Source: Leptolyngbya sp. O-77 | GTDB taxonomy: Bacteria; Cyanobacteriota; Cyanobacteriia; Elainellales; Elainellaceae | Assembly: GCF_001548395.1 (NCBI RefSeq) | Contig: NZ_AP017367.1 | Location: 2,765,001-2,829,000, forward strand | Length of the DNA: 64,000 bases | Direction of reading: 5' to 3' | Shown here: in pieces, positions 1 to 9,724 of the stretch | How positions within the stretch are numbered: the first letter of the stretch is position 1 | Layout of the letters: each line of letters starts with the position of its first letter | Position numbers and translations under genes: made by a program | Notes under the pieces: generated by a model | What the model saw: the letters and a program-made list of their open reading frames with translations, nothing else | Databases searched by the model: none | What the model was told of the DNA's origin: nothing

Positions 1-692
1 AAGTAATTTCTGCCCCGATTCAAGGCGCGGCAGAAGCAAGAAACGCAGGGGTTTTAGTATCCCAATCCGAAATTTTGGCATTCATAGACTCTGACTGTCA
101 GCCCTCAGAGGACTGGCTTGAAAATGGATTGAGAGCGATGAAGCAAGCCAAGCTTGTAGGGGGTCGCGTCCGGCTTCTTTTGAATAATCCGGATGATCCT
201 CATCCTGTAGAAGCTTTCGAGTCTGTTTTTGCATTTTAATAATCAGTCCTATGTCCTGAAAAAGCAATTTTCTGTAAACCGCAAATCTGTGGGTTTCTAG
301 AGAAGTTTTTCAATGTAGTGGGTGGGTTTCGTCAGGGTGTTTCTGAAGATATGGACTGGTGCCATCGGGCGATCGCCGCTGGCTATTCTCTTGTTTATCA
401 AGACGATGTCTGTGTCGGGCATCCAGCACGACGAACTTGGGCTGAACTGGCTCGAAAATGGCAGCGATTGACTCGTGAGAGCTATCATCTTATTCGCGAG
501 CGTCGATTGGGATATATCTTGTGGATGATGCGGAACTGGGTTGTCCTTCTCTCTGCTCTGCCGCATGCTCTGGTGATTCTCAACTCCAAAAAACTCAGCC
601 GCCTGGAAGATCGATTGAGAGCGATTTTAATCCTATTTCGGCTTCGTCTTTATCGCTTTTTTGAAGCCCATCGATTGATGCTGTCTGACTAG
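1..692 (+). pseudogene. Glycosyltransferase family 2, partial and frameshifted
   Basis: The 5' end lies outside the window. The reading begins with the GT2 region around the metal-binding motif DSDC (about 89-100) and continues through a GGF..SEDMDW..R segment typical of the GT2 acceptor-site region. The C-terminus has a hydrophobic helix (WMMRNWVVLLSALPHALVIL). The frame breaks three times, each by one extra base in a homopolymer: the T run at 234-237, the A run near 264-266 and the T run at 306-310. Removing one base at each site restores one continuous GT2 protein, including REVFNVVGGF. It sits upstream of the polysaccharide export genes and would add a sugar to the exopolysaccharide unit. 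It is either a recent pseudogene or an intact gene with homopolymer sequencing errors; the sequence alone cannot decide. Confidence 0.75.
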
Positions 693-1066
693 TGATTGGC
701 AGCCCATAAGTTTATCAAGTCTTGATGATTGGCAGAAGCTAGTGTGAAGGCAGATGCGGCTCGTTGCCTGAGCCGTCTAGACTGGAGAAGTAATTAAAAA
801 GTGGTCGTCTGCTGCCGGATTGAGCCTCGCTCAGCGAAGCAAAAGATCTTAGAAAAGAGTCTAGAAGAAATCTTTGAGATGGGCACAATCGACTGTTTTG
901 ATATCAGAACTTAGTTTCAAGAATCCGGGGTGCTGATGCGAATGCCTGATAGATTGCGCTCGGTTGAATTGCTCTAAAGCCTGCGTAATTCTACGATTGC
1001 AGTCTTCAGATTTGGAGCGCTTTTTCAGTTAGTGCGCTGCTGGCTGTATTGCTCTTTGGGAGTCTC
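693..1066. other. Intergenic region upstream of the export cluster
   Basis: About 370 bases between the glycosyltransferase remnant and the chain-length kinase gene. I see no coding frame, no tRNA-like fold and no strong terminator. It probably holds the promoter for the downstream exopolysaccharide genes, but no convincing -35/-10 pair stands out. Confidence 0.4.
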
Positions 1067-3322
1067 ATGAGTACTCAATCTTTTCGAGAAGAAGTCGATA
1101 TCGATCTGCAACGCTATGCACAGGTTCTGAAGCGGCGATGGCTGCCTGCGGTTGGAATGTTTAGCACGGTTGCGGTGCTGTCAACCCTGGCGGCCCTGTC
1201 GCAACAGCCCAGCTATATCGCCGCTGGTAGGGTTCTCGTGAAAATTGACCGCACCTCTTCCTTGATAGGATTGGATACAACAGGTGCAACCGCTATTAGC
1301 CGACAGAGCGCTGTTGGTTCAGAGACTGACCCCATTGTGACTCAGGTGGAAACGATTCGGTCATTGCCGATTGCTGAAGCGGCGATCGCCGATCTCAAGC
1401 TCACCGATGATAAAGGACAACCCCTTAGCCCGGTGGGGTTTCTTGAGGTGTTAACGGTTAAGCCAATTCCTGGCACCGACATGATTGAGGTTGGCTATCA
1501 GGACGAAGACCCTGAGCGAGCAGCAGCCGTTGTCAACAAGGTGATTCAGGCTTACCGCAACAATAACATTGCAACGAATCAAGCCGACGCTGCCGCCGCT
1601 CGCAAATTCATCACAGAGCAACTGCCCAGAACCGAAGCCACAGTGCGGGAAGCTGAAGTCGCGCTGCAACGCTTTAAAGAGCAGAACCAGGTAATTTTGC
1701 TGGATGAAGAATCCCGCGAGACGGTCAAAGCTATGAAGCGCCTGGATGATGAAATTGCAAGGGTCAGGACGCAGTTTGTGAATGCGACGACCCGCTCTCG
1801 CGAATTGCAGCAGCAGTTGAGAATGTCTCCTGAGCAGGCCGTGACCGCGACTGCGTTGAGTCAGTCTCCCGCGATTCAGGAGGTCTTTTCCCAGCTTCAA
1901 CAAATCCAGGGACAGCTTGACCTGGAACGGGCCCGCTATCGGCCGACTCACCCCACCATTGCCACGCTAGAGCGGCAAGAAGCACTGCTGCGGCAACGAC
2001 TCCAGGGGCGAGTCGCTCAGCTAGTGGGGCAAAGTCGGGTGTCGGAGCGGGATATCCAGATGGGGGCGCTGGCTCAAGATTTGACAGCGAACTTGGTGCA
2101 GTCAGAGGTGGAGCGCGTCGCGCTAGGCAGCCAGATTGCTGAGTTAGCGCGGCTACAGGCAGAGCAGCGCAGCCGAGCGGTAACGATTCCTCGGCTAGAG
2201 GCGACCCAGCGCGAACTGGAGCGGCGACTGGCCGCAGCGCAAGGCACGTATGAATCGCTGCTCCAGCGGTTGCAAGAAGTACAGGTGGCAGAGGATCAGA
2301 CGATTGACAACGTGCGGGTAATTTCGGCTGCTCTGGTGCCTGAAAAGCCTGCTGCGTCTAGCAAAAAGCTGATTCTGCTGGGTGGGCTGCTGCTGGGAGC
2401 AGCGATGGGAACCGTGACGGCATTCCTGGTGGATTTGCTCGATCGCTCTGTCAAAACAATCCCCAATGCTCAGCAGTTGCTCCATTACCCACTACTGGGG
2501 GTTGTGCCGAACTGGAAACAGGCTGGCAGGCGGCAAGACATTCTACCGATGCAGCAAAGCGGCTCTCAGTATGCGGATATTCACCATGCCTATCGCGTGT
2601 TGCAGTCTAACCTGGGACTGCTAGATTCGGAATTTGGACTGAAAACGCTAGTGGTTACCAGTTCCGTGCCGCAGGAAGGCAAGTCTCAGGTGGCCGCGAA
2701 TCTGGCAATGGCGATCGCCCAGGCCGGGCAAACCGTGTTGCTGGTAGATGCGGATTTTCACCATGCGACCCAGCACCAACTGTGGAACGTCAATGGATCG
2801 GTTGGTCTGGCAGAGGTGCTGGAGGGTCGGGCCGAGTTAATCGACACCATCCAGCCAGTGGCTCCAAATCTGGAACTTCTGGCGGCAGGCAATCTAGCAT
2901 CTTCCACGCCTACTGCGCCCACCCCTCAAAAGCTCCTTCCTGTGATTGCGGCGATGGGTCAGCGATACGACGTAGTGATCTTTGACACGCCAGCCCTCTC
3001 TGGTGCAGCGGATGCGTCCACCTTGGGCAAGCTGACGGATGGGATGCTGCTGGTGGTGCGGCCGACGACGGATGTAGAAGATTTGAAAGCGACTCGCAGT
3101 TTGCTCAATCTCGCCAGACCTCATGTGCTGGGGATTGTGGCTAATGGCGTTGCCCCGATTCGCAACCCCAACCGCTATTTTGCCCTGACCCAGGAAGTCG
3201 CCTTTGCCAAACCCGTCAAGTCTGTGCCCAGTTTTGAGCAACTCTTTCTCATTGAGCAGCACAGCCAAAATGGGCAGTCTGCCGAATCTCAAGAATCGTC
3301 CAACCTGGAGGTCGCATCGTGA
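1067..3322 (+). CDS. Wzc/GumC-like polysaccharide chain-length kinase
   Basis: A 751-residue inner-membrane protein controlling polymer length and export in Wzx/Wzy systems. The N-terminus is a Wzz domain (residues about 10-110) with a first membrane helix. A long coiled-coil periplasmic region (about 180-400) and a second helix (LILLGGLLLGAAMGTVTAFLV) follow. The C-terminal cytoplasmic BY-kinase/ParA-like domain has a Walker A variant SSVPQEGKS (about 531-539), Walker A' LLVDADF (about 558) and Walker B VVIFDTP (about 637). The C-terminal tail has only one tyrosine (in NRYFAL), not the usual cluster, so autophosphorylation may differ from E. coli Wzc. ATG at 1067 is preferred over TTG at 1049 because GGGAG lies at 1058-1062. 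Its stop overlaps the start of the export protein by 4 bases (GTGA), implying translational coupling. Confidence 0.9.
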   Translation: MSTQSFREEVDIDLQRYAQVLKRRWLPAVGMFSTVAVLSTLAALSQQPSYIAAGRVLVKIDRTSSLIGLDTTGATAISRQSAVGSETDPIVTQVETIRSLPIAEAAIADLKLTDDKGQPLSPVGFLEVLTVKPIPGTDMIEVGYQDEDPERAAAVVNKVIQAYRNNNIATNQADAAAARKFITEQLPRTEATVREAEVALQRFKEQNQVILLDEESRETVKAMKRLDDEIARVRTQFVNATTRSRELQQQLRMSPEQAVTATALSQSPAIQEVFSQLQQIQGQLDLERARYRPTHPTIATLERQEALLRQRLQGRVAQLVGQSRVSERDIQMGALAQDLTANLVQSEVERVALGSQIAELARLQAEQRSRAVTIPRLEATQRELERRLAAAQGTYESLLQRLQEVQVAEDQTIDNVRVISAALVPEKPAASSKKLILLGGLLLGAAMGTVTAFLVDLLDRSVKTIPNAQQLLHYPLLGVVPNWKQAGRRQDILPMQQSGSQYADIHHAYRVLQSNLGLLDSEFGLKTLVVTSSVPQEGKSQVAANLAMAIAQAGQTVLLVDADFHHATQHQLWNVNGSVGLAEVLEGRAELIDTIQPVAPNLELLAAGNLASSTPTAPTPQKLLPVIAAMGQRYDVVIFDTPALSGAADASTLGKLTDGMLLVVRPTTDVEDLKATRSLLNLARPHVLGIVANGVAPIRNPNRYFALTQEVAFAKPVKSVPSFEQLFLIEQHSQNGQSAESQESSNLEVAS

Positions 3323-4404
3323 CACATTCAGCGGCATCTTTAGCAGCATCTATCTCCAAAGCCGTTGTTTCTAAAGCGGTGGTTCGCGGTTCGGCGATCG
3401 CCCTGAGCCTGTCCCTTGGCGGGTTAGCGGCCCCGACCGCTGTTCTCGCTCAAAACTCCCTTGCAGCCAGCCCCGCGTCCCCCTTCCTGGCGCTGCCTTC
3501 CGACTATATTCTTGGCCCTGGCGATGAACTGGCGATTACAGTTTTGGGCTTTGATGAATATACCGGAACGCGGGTGATCGCCCCCAACGGCACGATTACG
3601 CTGCCTGTGATCGGGGTGGTGCCAGTGGCAGGGCAAACCATCGACTCGCTCACTCGCAACCTCACCACTCGGCTGAACTATTATCTGGTCAACCCGTCTG
3701 TGGCGGTGAGTCTGACGACCCTGCGCCCTGTGTTCGTGACGGTGACGGGTGAGGTACAGCGACCCGGTCCGATTCAGCTTGACAATCCGCGCAATGGCAC
3801 GAATGGCAACAATCCTCAGCAAAGCCTGCCCACGCTGAGTGCGGCGCTAGTCGCTGCGGGGGGCATTACGACCCATGCAGATTTGCGGCAAGTGCTGGTG
3901 CGGCGATCGCTCCCCAGCGGCAGCACCACAACGCTCACTATTAACCTGTGGGATGGTATTTGGGCCGAGTCCAACGCCAACAATCCGCTGCTGCAAGATG
4001 GCGATGTGGTGCTGGTGCCCCAACTTGCCGCCGATGCAACGCTCGATCGACGACAGATTGCCCGATCTAGCCTGGCTCCTGCGACCGTGCGAGTGCGCGT
4101 AGTGGGCGAGGTGACGCGCCCCGGTGAAGTACAGGTACCGCCGAATAGTTCTCTGTCAAGTGCGGTGGCGATCGCTGGCGGCCCCACCGAAGATGCCCGC
4201 CTCAGCCAGGTGAACTTCATCCGCATGAATGATCAGGGACAAATTGAACGCCGGGAGATCGACCTCCGCAACCTGACTGACAGCTATCAGGTGCAGGAAG
4301 GGGATGTGATTGTAGTGCCCAAGCAAACTGCCGCATCAGTTGCTGATTTTGCCGGACGCATTTTCAATCCGCTTGGGCTAATTTTGCGAATTCTAGGGTT
4401 ATAA
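3319..4404 (+). CDS. Wza/GumB-like polysaccharide export protein, SLBB domains
   Basis: A 361-residue secreted protein expected to form the periplasmic/outer-membrane export channel. Residues 1-45 are a signal peptide ending in PTAVLAQ. The Poly_export domain begins at YILGPGDELAITVLG (about 61) with the family's typical GTITLPVIG stretch. Two SLBB repeats follow, seen as VTVTGEVQRPGPI (about 138) and VRVVGEVTRPGEV (about 257). The C-terminus ends in a hydrophobic helix (FNPLGLILRILGL), as in other cyanobacterial members. The start is GTG, overlapping the kinase stop by 4 bases. The partner relationship with the upstream kinase is standard for this export pathway. Confidence 0.9.
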   Translation: MTHSAASLAASISKAVVSKAVVRGSAIALSLSLGGLAAPTAVLAQNSLAASPASPFLALPSDYILGPGDELAITVLGFDEYTGTRVIAPNGTITLPVIGVVPVAGQTIDSLTRNLTTRLNYYLVNPSVAVSLTTLRPVFVTVTGEVQRPGPIQLDNPRNGTNGNNPQQSLPTLSAALVAAGGITTHADLRQVLVRRSLPSGSTTTLTINLWDGIWAESNANNPLLQDGDVVLVPQLAADATLDRRQIARSSLAPATVRVRVVGEVTRPGEVQVPPNSSLSSAVAIAGGPTEDARLSQVNFIRMNDQGQIERREIDLRNLTDSYQVQEGDVIVVPKQTAASVADFAGRIFNPLGLILRILGL

Positions 4405-4478
4405 ATCTGGCTTGTTTGATGTGAGGCTGGATAGTCTTTTCAGGAGCGATTGGCGTTCATTTCAGAATCCATTCAGTC

Positions 4479-5789
4479 ATGAAAAAACCTCTCGATTTTT
4501 TAGAGAAAGCGTTCACTGCGATCGCACTTTTGCTCCATTCTGGTGGACCGCTGAACGTTATTTTGTCGGGAGGTTTTAGCCAAGGAGATAAGCAAATCGC
4601 TGAGCCTGATTTCGGACTGACGAGAAATCTTTTCTTGCTCACCTATCTCATTGTTGGGCTACTTCTCGCCATCCGCTGGAGAAAAGTTGTCTACATTCTT
4701 CAGCGAGATCGATTTATCTGGATTATCCTCGCGCTTGTTCTATGTTCATACTTTTGGTCTGAGATTCCCAAAACAACGCTATCACGCTCAATTTCGTTTA
4801 CAGGTTCCACGTTATTAGGGATTTATTTCGCGACGCGCTATACGCTCAAGCAACAGCTCAATATGCTGGGCTGGACTTTTGCCCTGATCATCGGACTGAG
4901 CTTGGTCTATGCAGTGCTTTTACCTAAATATGGGATCATGGGTGGGGTTCATGCCGGAGCCTGGAGAGGGATCTACACCCATAAGAATAATTTCGGCAAG
5001 ATCATGACTCTGAGCAGCGCAGTGTTTATGCTGCTGCTAATGGATAAACCGAAAGCAAAGTTTTGGATTGCCAGCGGATTAGGGCTTTCGTTTATGCTGC
5101 TGCTGCTCTCTACCTCACGGGGGGCATTAGTGAATGTTTTGGCAATGTGGGCTGTCATTGCTGCTTGTCGATTGTTTAGGCTGCAATATCACCTGCTCGT
5201 CATTTCGTTGGGCACAATTGCGATTGTTGGCGGCACAATTTCTGCCTGGGTGGTTAGCAACTTGGAAACCATTGTGGTGGATATCCTGGGTAAGGATATG
5301 ACCTTCACTGGAAGAACGACCCTCTGGTTATCAATCATTGATGTCATTAAAGAACGTCCCTGGCTGGGATATGGGTATCAGGCTTTTTGGAATGGTCTTG
5401 AGGGGCCATCAGCCCCCGTCATTAGAGCCGAAGGCTGGCTGACTCCGGATGCCCACAACGGGTTTTTAGACCTGATTTTACAGTTGGGGCTTGTCGGACT
5501 TTTTGTGTTTTTAGTCGGCTATATATTTAATTTCTTTTACTACCTAAAGTGCTTGAGAAATACATCAGGAATTGAGTTTATCTGGCCGCTTCCGTTTTTG
5601 ATGTTCATGATTCTCTCGAATCTACCTGAAACCTCGCTTATGCGGGCTAATGATTTTTTCTGGGTGCTTTATGTGGCGATCGCCCTATCGAGGTTGATGC
5701 CTAGCGAACCCGTCCAGCCTCAAACGGATGAGACTGACTCGTTTGAGTCGGTCATTCCTTTGCAACTCAGACCTACATCGGCGCAGTGA
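4479..5789 (+). CDS. O-antigen polymerase/ligase family membrane protein (Wzy/WaaL-like)
   Basis: A 436-residue multi-spanning membrane protein with about ten hydrophobic helices. The family signature is the conserved periplasmic loop: GRTTLWLSIIDVIKERPWLGYGYQAFW (written here only to locate it) is followed by DAHNGFLDLILQLG, the usual H-x-x-F segment. It would join lipid-linked repeat units into polymer. It follows the export gene by 74 bases and precedes the flippase by 9, consistent with one operon. The base composition is clearly more AT-rich than the central metabolic genes, as is common for exopolysaccharide loci. Polymerase is favoured over ligase from context, but sequence cannot separate them. 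Confidence 0.85.
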   Translation: MKKPLDFLEKAFTAIALLLHSGGPLNVILSGGFSQGDKQIAEPDFGLTRNLFLLTYLIVGLLLAIRWRKVVYILQRDRFIWIILALVLCSYFWSEIPKTTLSRSISFTGSTLLGIYFATRYTLKQQLNMLGWTFALIIGLSLVYAVLLPKYGIMGGVHAGAWRGIYTHKNNFGKIMTLSSAVFMLLLMDKPKAKFWIASGLGLSFMLLLLSTSRGALVNVLAMWAVIAACRLFRLQYHLLVISLGTIAIVGGTISAWVVSNLETIVVDILGKDMTFTGRTTLWLSIIDVIKERPWLGYGYQAFWNGLEGPSAPVIRAEGWLTPDAHNGFLDLILQLGLVGLFVFLVGYIFNFFYYLKCLRNTSGIEFIWPLPFLMFMILSNLPETSLMRANDFFWVLYVAIALSRLMPSEPVQPQTDETDSFESVIPLQLRPTSAQ

Positions 5790-5798
5790 AATTAGCCA

Positions 5799-7088
5799 AT
5801 GGGAACTCTCAATTCTGTGCGATCGCGCCTATCCAAGTCTCTCCAAAGCCCGGTTATTCGGGGAACCCTCTGGAAAATTGCAGCCCGCATCTCAAGCCTG
5901 TTTCTACAGTCTGCCTATTTCCTGATTATTGCCCGATCGCTTGGTACTGAACAGTACGGGCTGTTTGTAGGCGTAATGGCGTTGGTGAAAATCACCGTCC
6001 CATTTTCCACTTGGGGATCGACGCATATTCTTGTGAAGCACGTCTCGCGGGATAGGAGCCTGCTTCAAGCCTATTTGGGCAATGCTTTATGGATTACTCT
6101 TGCCCTCGGCAGCACGCTTATTGTTTCATTGCTGATTCTGAATCAGTTCGTGCTGCCTGTTCACTTTCCCTGGCTATTGTTGTTATATATCGGTTTGGCA
6201 GAACTGATTTTTGCGCGATTCCATGACGCTGCATTGAAAGCATTTCTCTCCACCGATTTGTTTGGGCTAGATGCACAACTGAATATCTTGCTGAGCATCA
6301 ACGGATTGGTTGCAGCTTCCTGCCTGCTCTTCCTAGATCAGTCTGCCACTGCAATGATCTGGGGGCTTCTTTATCTGACCAGTCGATTGGTGACAGCGTT
6401 AATTGGCATTTGGCTAGTCTCGCGCCATTTGGGTCGCCCCAAGCCGCAATTGGGACTGATGAAGTCAGAAATTAAGGATGGGTTTTATTTCTCCGTTGAT
6501 TTATCGTCTCAGACGATCTATAACGACATCGACAAGACAATGCTGGCTTCGATGTCTACCTTGAACGCGACTGGGATTTATGGCGCAGCCTATCGCATTA
6601 TTGAGGTTGGGCTGATTCCGGTCGGTGCATTGCTGGGAGCCTGCTATGCTCAGTTCTTCCGCAGCGGCGCTCAAGGAATTGCGGGCAGCCTGAGCTTTGC
6701 GCGAAAGATTGTGCCGACGGCTGCAACCTATGGGGCGATCGCCAGCCTTGGGCTGTGGATCTGTGCGCCGCTGGTGCCTCTGGTTTTGGGAGAGAGTTAT
6801 ATCGATGCAGTTTCGGCGCTGAGGTGGCTTTCTCCTCTGATTTTTCTGAAGTCTGTTCAGCTTTTTGCAGCAGATACTTTAACGGGCGCAGGATTACAGG
6901 GTTGGAGAAGCAGTCTTCAGGCCGGAATTGCGGTCTTGAACTCTTTGCTGAATCTATGGCTCATTCCGATGTATTCGTGGCAAGGAGCCGCCTTCTCTAC
7001 CCTGATTTCTGACTCATTCTTGGCGATTGTTCTATGGGTTCTTATCTATATGTTTCATCGAAAACAAGTCAGATCAGGCTCTAGTTAA
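5799..7088 (+). CDS. Wzx-like oligosaccharide flippase (MOP/PST superfamily)
   Basis: A 429-residue membrane protein with about twelve predicted helices. It belongs to the polysaccharide transporter branch of the MOP superfamily. Recognisable features are the N-terminal segment ARSLGTEQYGLFVGVMAL, the central DIDKTMLASM...GIYGAAYRI segment typical of Wzx/RfbX proteins, and a C-terminal hairpin ending in basic residues. It should move lipid-linked sugar repeat units across the inner membrane before polymerisation. It starts 9 bases after the polymerase stop, so the two are very probably co-transcribed. Function by family and context; the substrate is unknown. Confidence 0.87.
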   Translation: MGTLNSVRSRLSKSLQSPVIRGTLWKIAARISSLFLQSAYFLIIARSLGTEQYGLFVGVMALVKITVPFSTWGSTHILVKHVSRDRSLLQAYLGNALWITLALGSTLIVSLLILNQFVLPVHFPWLLLLYIGLAELIFARFHDAALKAFLSTDLFGLDAQLNILLSINGLVAASCLLFLDQSATAMIWGLLYLTSRLVTALIGIWLVSRHLGRPKPQLGLMKSEIKDGFYFSVDLSSQTIYNDIDKTMLASMSTLNATGIYGAAYRIIEVGLIPVGALLGACYAQFFRSGAQGIAGSLSFARKIVPTAATYGAIASLGLWICAPLVPLVLGESYIDAVSALRWLSPLIFLKSVQLFAADTLTGAGLQGWRSSLQAGIAVLNSLLNLWLIPMYSWQGAAFSTLISDSFLAIVLWVLIYMFHRKQVRSGSS

Positions 7089-7206
7089 TCAGGAGCAATG
7101 GATCAATCTGACTGGCAGCCTTGCAAGATTTTATTCTGGGATGACATTGTAAACATTGCTGTAAGCATCTAGTCGTAAAAAACTATCAGTTTAGTCGCAA
7201 GTAGCT

Positions 7207-8127
7207 ATGAAGATTAGTGTAATTCTTCCCTGCTTTAACGGAGCAAAAACGATTGCGGTTCAGCTAGAAGCGCTGACCCGACAACAGTGGAACGAGGGCT
7301 GGGAAGTTATTGTTTCTAACAATGGCTCAACAGATGAGTCGATGCAAATTGTTGAGCAATATCGCCACCGATTGCCGGAGTTAAAGATTGTTGATGCCCA
7401 CGATTTTTCGTCTCCTCGCCTGGGCGCGTGGCACTCTTATAACACCGGCCTGCGTGCTGCGACTGGAGATGCATTTGTGCTTTGTGAGGCAGATGATGAA
7501 GTGGGCGATCGCTGGCTGATGTCGATGGGACGCGCACTTCAAGAGCATGAATTCGTTGTGGCTCGGCTGGATTATCGCCAGCTAAACCCTGCTTCGATGC
7601 TAGGGCCAGTGGGCGCTCGGCTCCAGGAAACAGCAATGCCCCGCCAGGGTTGCTACCCCTACTACTATTTTGCTTGGGGCTGTTCATTTGGATTTCGTCG
7701 CAGTTTATATGAGAAACTAGGCGAGTTTTCCTCTCACTTTAACTATGGCTTTGATGTGGAGTATTGCTATCGAGCGCAGCGGGCGGGCATTGTTCCACAA
7801 TTTGTCCCAGACGCAGTGATGCACTATCGACTCCGCCACTCGCTGCGAGACATTTTTAACCAGCAGCAAAAATGGGCAGAGGAGTCTAATATTATTCGCC
7901 GCTGCTATGGTTCACCGCGAGGCAAGTTGCCGATTATTCGGAAGCAAATAGAAGTTGCTATTTTATTCATCCGAGGCTGTCCGCTCTGGCTGCTTAAACA
8001 ACTAGGTTTTCCAGTTCAATTCAATCTATTGGTTGATTGGGTAAATGATTTAGGATGGGCGCTGGGTGAGATTAAAGGATTGCGAAAGCCAGTTCCAATG
8101 CTGATTGAAAGTGGCGATCGCCTCTAA
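7207..8127 (+). CDS. Glycosyltransferase family 2
   Basis: A 306-residue soluble-type GT2 enzyme. The N-terminus has the GT-A nucleotide-binding pattern (SVILPCFNGAKTI, then VIVSNNGSTDES). The metal-binding acidic motif appears as CEADDEVG near residue 97, and the acceptor-side region contains FGFRRSLYEKLGEFSSHF and FDVEYCYRAQRAG. A C-terminal section resembles the H-Y-R...FNQQQKWAEES region of membrane-associated GT2 proteins. It probably adds one sugar of the exopolysaccharide repeat; donor and acceptor cannot be read from sequence. A 118-base gap separates it from the flippase and it closes the cluster. Confidence 0.85.
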   Translation: MKISVILPCFNGAKTIAVQLEALTRQQWNEGWEVIVSNNGSTDESMQIVEQYRHRLPELKIVDAHDFSSPRLGAWHSYNTGLRAATGDAFVLCEADDEVGDRWLMSMGRALQEHEFVVARLDYRQLNPASMLGPVGARLQETAMPRQGCYPYYYFAWGCSFGFRRSLYEKLGEFSSHFNYGFDVEYCYRAQRAGIVPQFVPDAVMHYRLRHSLRDIFNQQQKWAEESNIIRRCYGSPRGKLPIIRKQIEVAILFIRGCPLWLLKQLGFPVQFNLLVDWVNDLGWALGEIKGLRKPVPMLIESGDRL

Positions 8128-8200
8128 ACTTTTTGCTCAGGTAATTGGTTGAATGGCGCTAAATTAATGGGATTCAATCAACTTTAATCAACAAGTTTGA

Positions 8201-9577
8201 CTACGGCAACCCAACCAGACTTTGGGCGATTTGGTTGGTCTTTTCTGCTAAGGTTTCTAGCTCGACGGGCACGAGTCGTCCTTGATCCACCACCTTTTTG
8301 CCTTGGATAAAGCTGTAATCGACGCGATCGCACTGACAAAACACCAGCGCCGAAACCGGGTCGTGTAGCGCTCCGGCAAACTGGGGCCGGTCGAGATTGA
8401 TCGCAATGAAGTCGGCGGCCATGCCGGGGGCGATCGCCCCAATGTCATCGCGCCCCAGCACCCGCGCCCCGCCCAGCGTTGCCACCTCTAGCATTTCGCG
8501 GGCGGTCATGTCGGCCGCCAGGTTGCCCCGCACCCGCGCCAGCAAAAAGGCGAGGCGGGCTTCTTGCAGTAGGTTTCCGGTATCGTTCGACGCGGAGCCG
8601 TCCACTCCCAGGCTGACGGGCACGCCCTGATCCAGCATGGCGCGGATGGGGGCGATGCCGCTGGCCAGGCGGGTGTTGCTGCTGGGGCAATGGGAAACGC
8701 CTGTGCCGGTTGCTGCAAACTGGGCGATCGCCCGCTCGTCAAGCTGCACACAGTGGGCGTGCCACACGTCGCTGCCCAACCAGCCCACCGACGCGGCATA
8801 GTCTTCCGGCAGCATCCCAAAGGTGTTGAGGCTGTAGTCCACGTCGGACTTGTTTTCCGCCAGGTGGGTGTGCAGGCGCACGCCGGAGTAGCTGCGGGCC
8901 AGCGCCGCCGACTCGCGCATCAGGTCGGGCGATACGGAAAACGGCGAACAGGGAGCCAGGACAATCCGCAGCATGGCGTAGCGCTCATTGTCGTGATATT
9001 GCTCGATCAGCCGCTGGGAATCTTGCAAAATCGCCGCTTCCGACTCCACCACCGAGTCCGGCGGCAGCCCACCCTGACTTTTGCCGACGCTCATGCTGCC
9101 CCGGCAGGGATGAAACCGCAGCCCCATCTCCTGCGCGGCGCGGATTTCGTCATCCAGCGTGCAGCCGTTGGGGAAGATGTAGAGATGGTCGCTGGCGGTG
9201 GTGCAGCCCGACAGCATCAGTTCGGCGATCGCCATCTGAGTACTTACATAAATCGCATCCGGCGTCAGGTTTGCCCAGATGGGATAGAGCGTTGTCAGCC
9301 AGTCAAACAAGGTGCCGTTTTGTGCGCCGGGAATCACCCGCGTCAGGCATTGGTAGAAATGGTGGTGCGTGTTGACCAGTCCAGGCAGAACGATGTGGCG
9401 ATCGCCCAACTCCAGCACCTCGTCCGCCGCCACAGTGGAATCAGCCGCCAGTTCTGCCGTCGTGCCGACCCGCTCAATCACGCCGTCCCTTGCCAGCAGC
9501 GCCCCACCGCGAATCTCGCGCCGCTGATCATCATGGGTAACGAGGGTATGAATGTTCTGAACGAGAAGGGTAGCCAT
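8201..9577 (-). CDS. Amidohydrolase, probable 8-oxoguanine deaminase
   Basis: A 458-residue enzyme of the cytosine-deaminase-like amidohydrolase superfamily (COG0402). The metal site is visible: GLVNTHHHFYQCLTR (His-x-His), HTHLAENKSD, WHAHCVQLD and GVDGSASND. The NTHHHFYQ variant and overall length fit 8-oxoguanine deaminase or the related hydroxydechloroatrazine-type hydrolases better than guanine deaminase. It would hydrolyse an amino group from a purine-like ring in the cytosol. The frame stays open upstream to 9730, but that would overlap the divergent hydroxylase gene; the start at 9577 (MATLLVQNI) aligns with the family. Substrate assignment is inference from motif similarity. Confidence 0.82.
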   Translation of the reverse strand: MATLLVQNIHTLVTHDDQRREIRGGALLARDGVIERVGTTAELAADSTVAADEVLELGDRHIVLPGLVNTHHHFYQCLTRVIPGAQNGTLFDWLTTLYPIWANLTPDAIYVSTQMAIAELMLSGCTTASDHLYIFPNGCTLDDEIRAAQEMGLRFHPCRGSMSVGKSQGGLPPDSVVESEAAILQDSQRLIEQYHDNERYAMLRIVLAPCSPFSVSPDLMRESAALARSYSGVRLHTHLAENKSDVDYSLNTFGMLPEDYAASVGWLGSDVWHAHCVQLDERAIAQFAATGTGVSHCPSSNTRLASGIAPIRAMLDQGVPVSLGVDGSASNDTGNLLQEARLAFLLARVRGNLAADMTAREMLEVATLGGARVLGRDDIGAIAPGMAADFIAINLDRPQFAGALHDPVSALVFCQCDRVDYSFIQGKKVVDQGRLVPVELETLAEKTNQIAQSLVGLP

Positions 9578-9724
9578 AGCAAAGGAGGGGTAGGTCGTGT
9601 CTCCAATCGTCGTAGATATGGCAACCCGGAACCGTATCTTAAAGAGCGGTTTTTGGTTCGACTTGACAGTTCCGCGAGGGTCAATTAGTAGTTTCGATAA
9701 GCAGTTTTCAGTGGAACGCAAGTC

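Noticed and set aside
8690..9688. Long plus-strand frame of 332 codons
   Set aside because: It is antisense to the amidohydrolase, whose metal-site motifs are intact; the frame is a GC-rich shadow.
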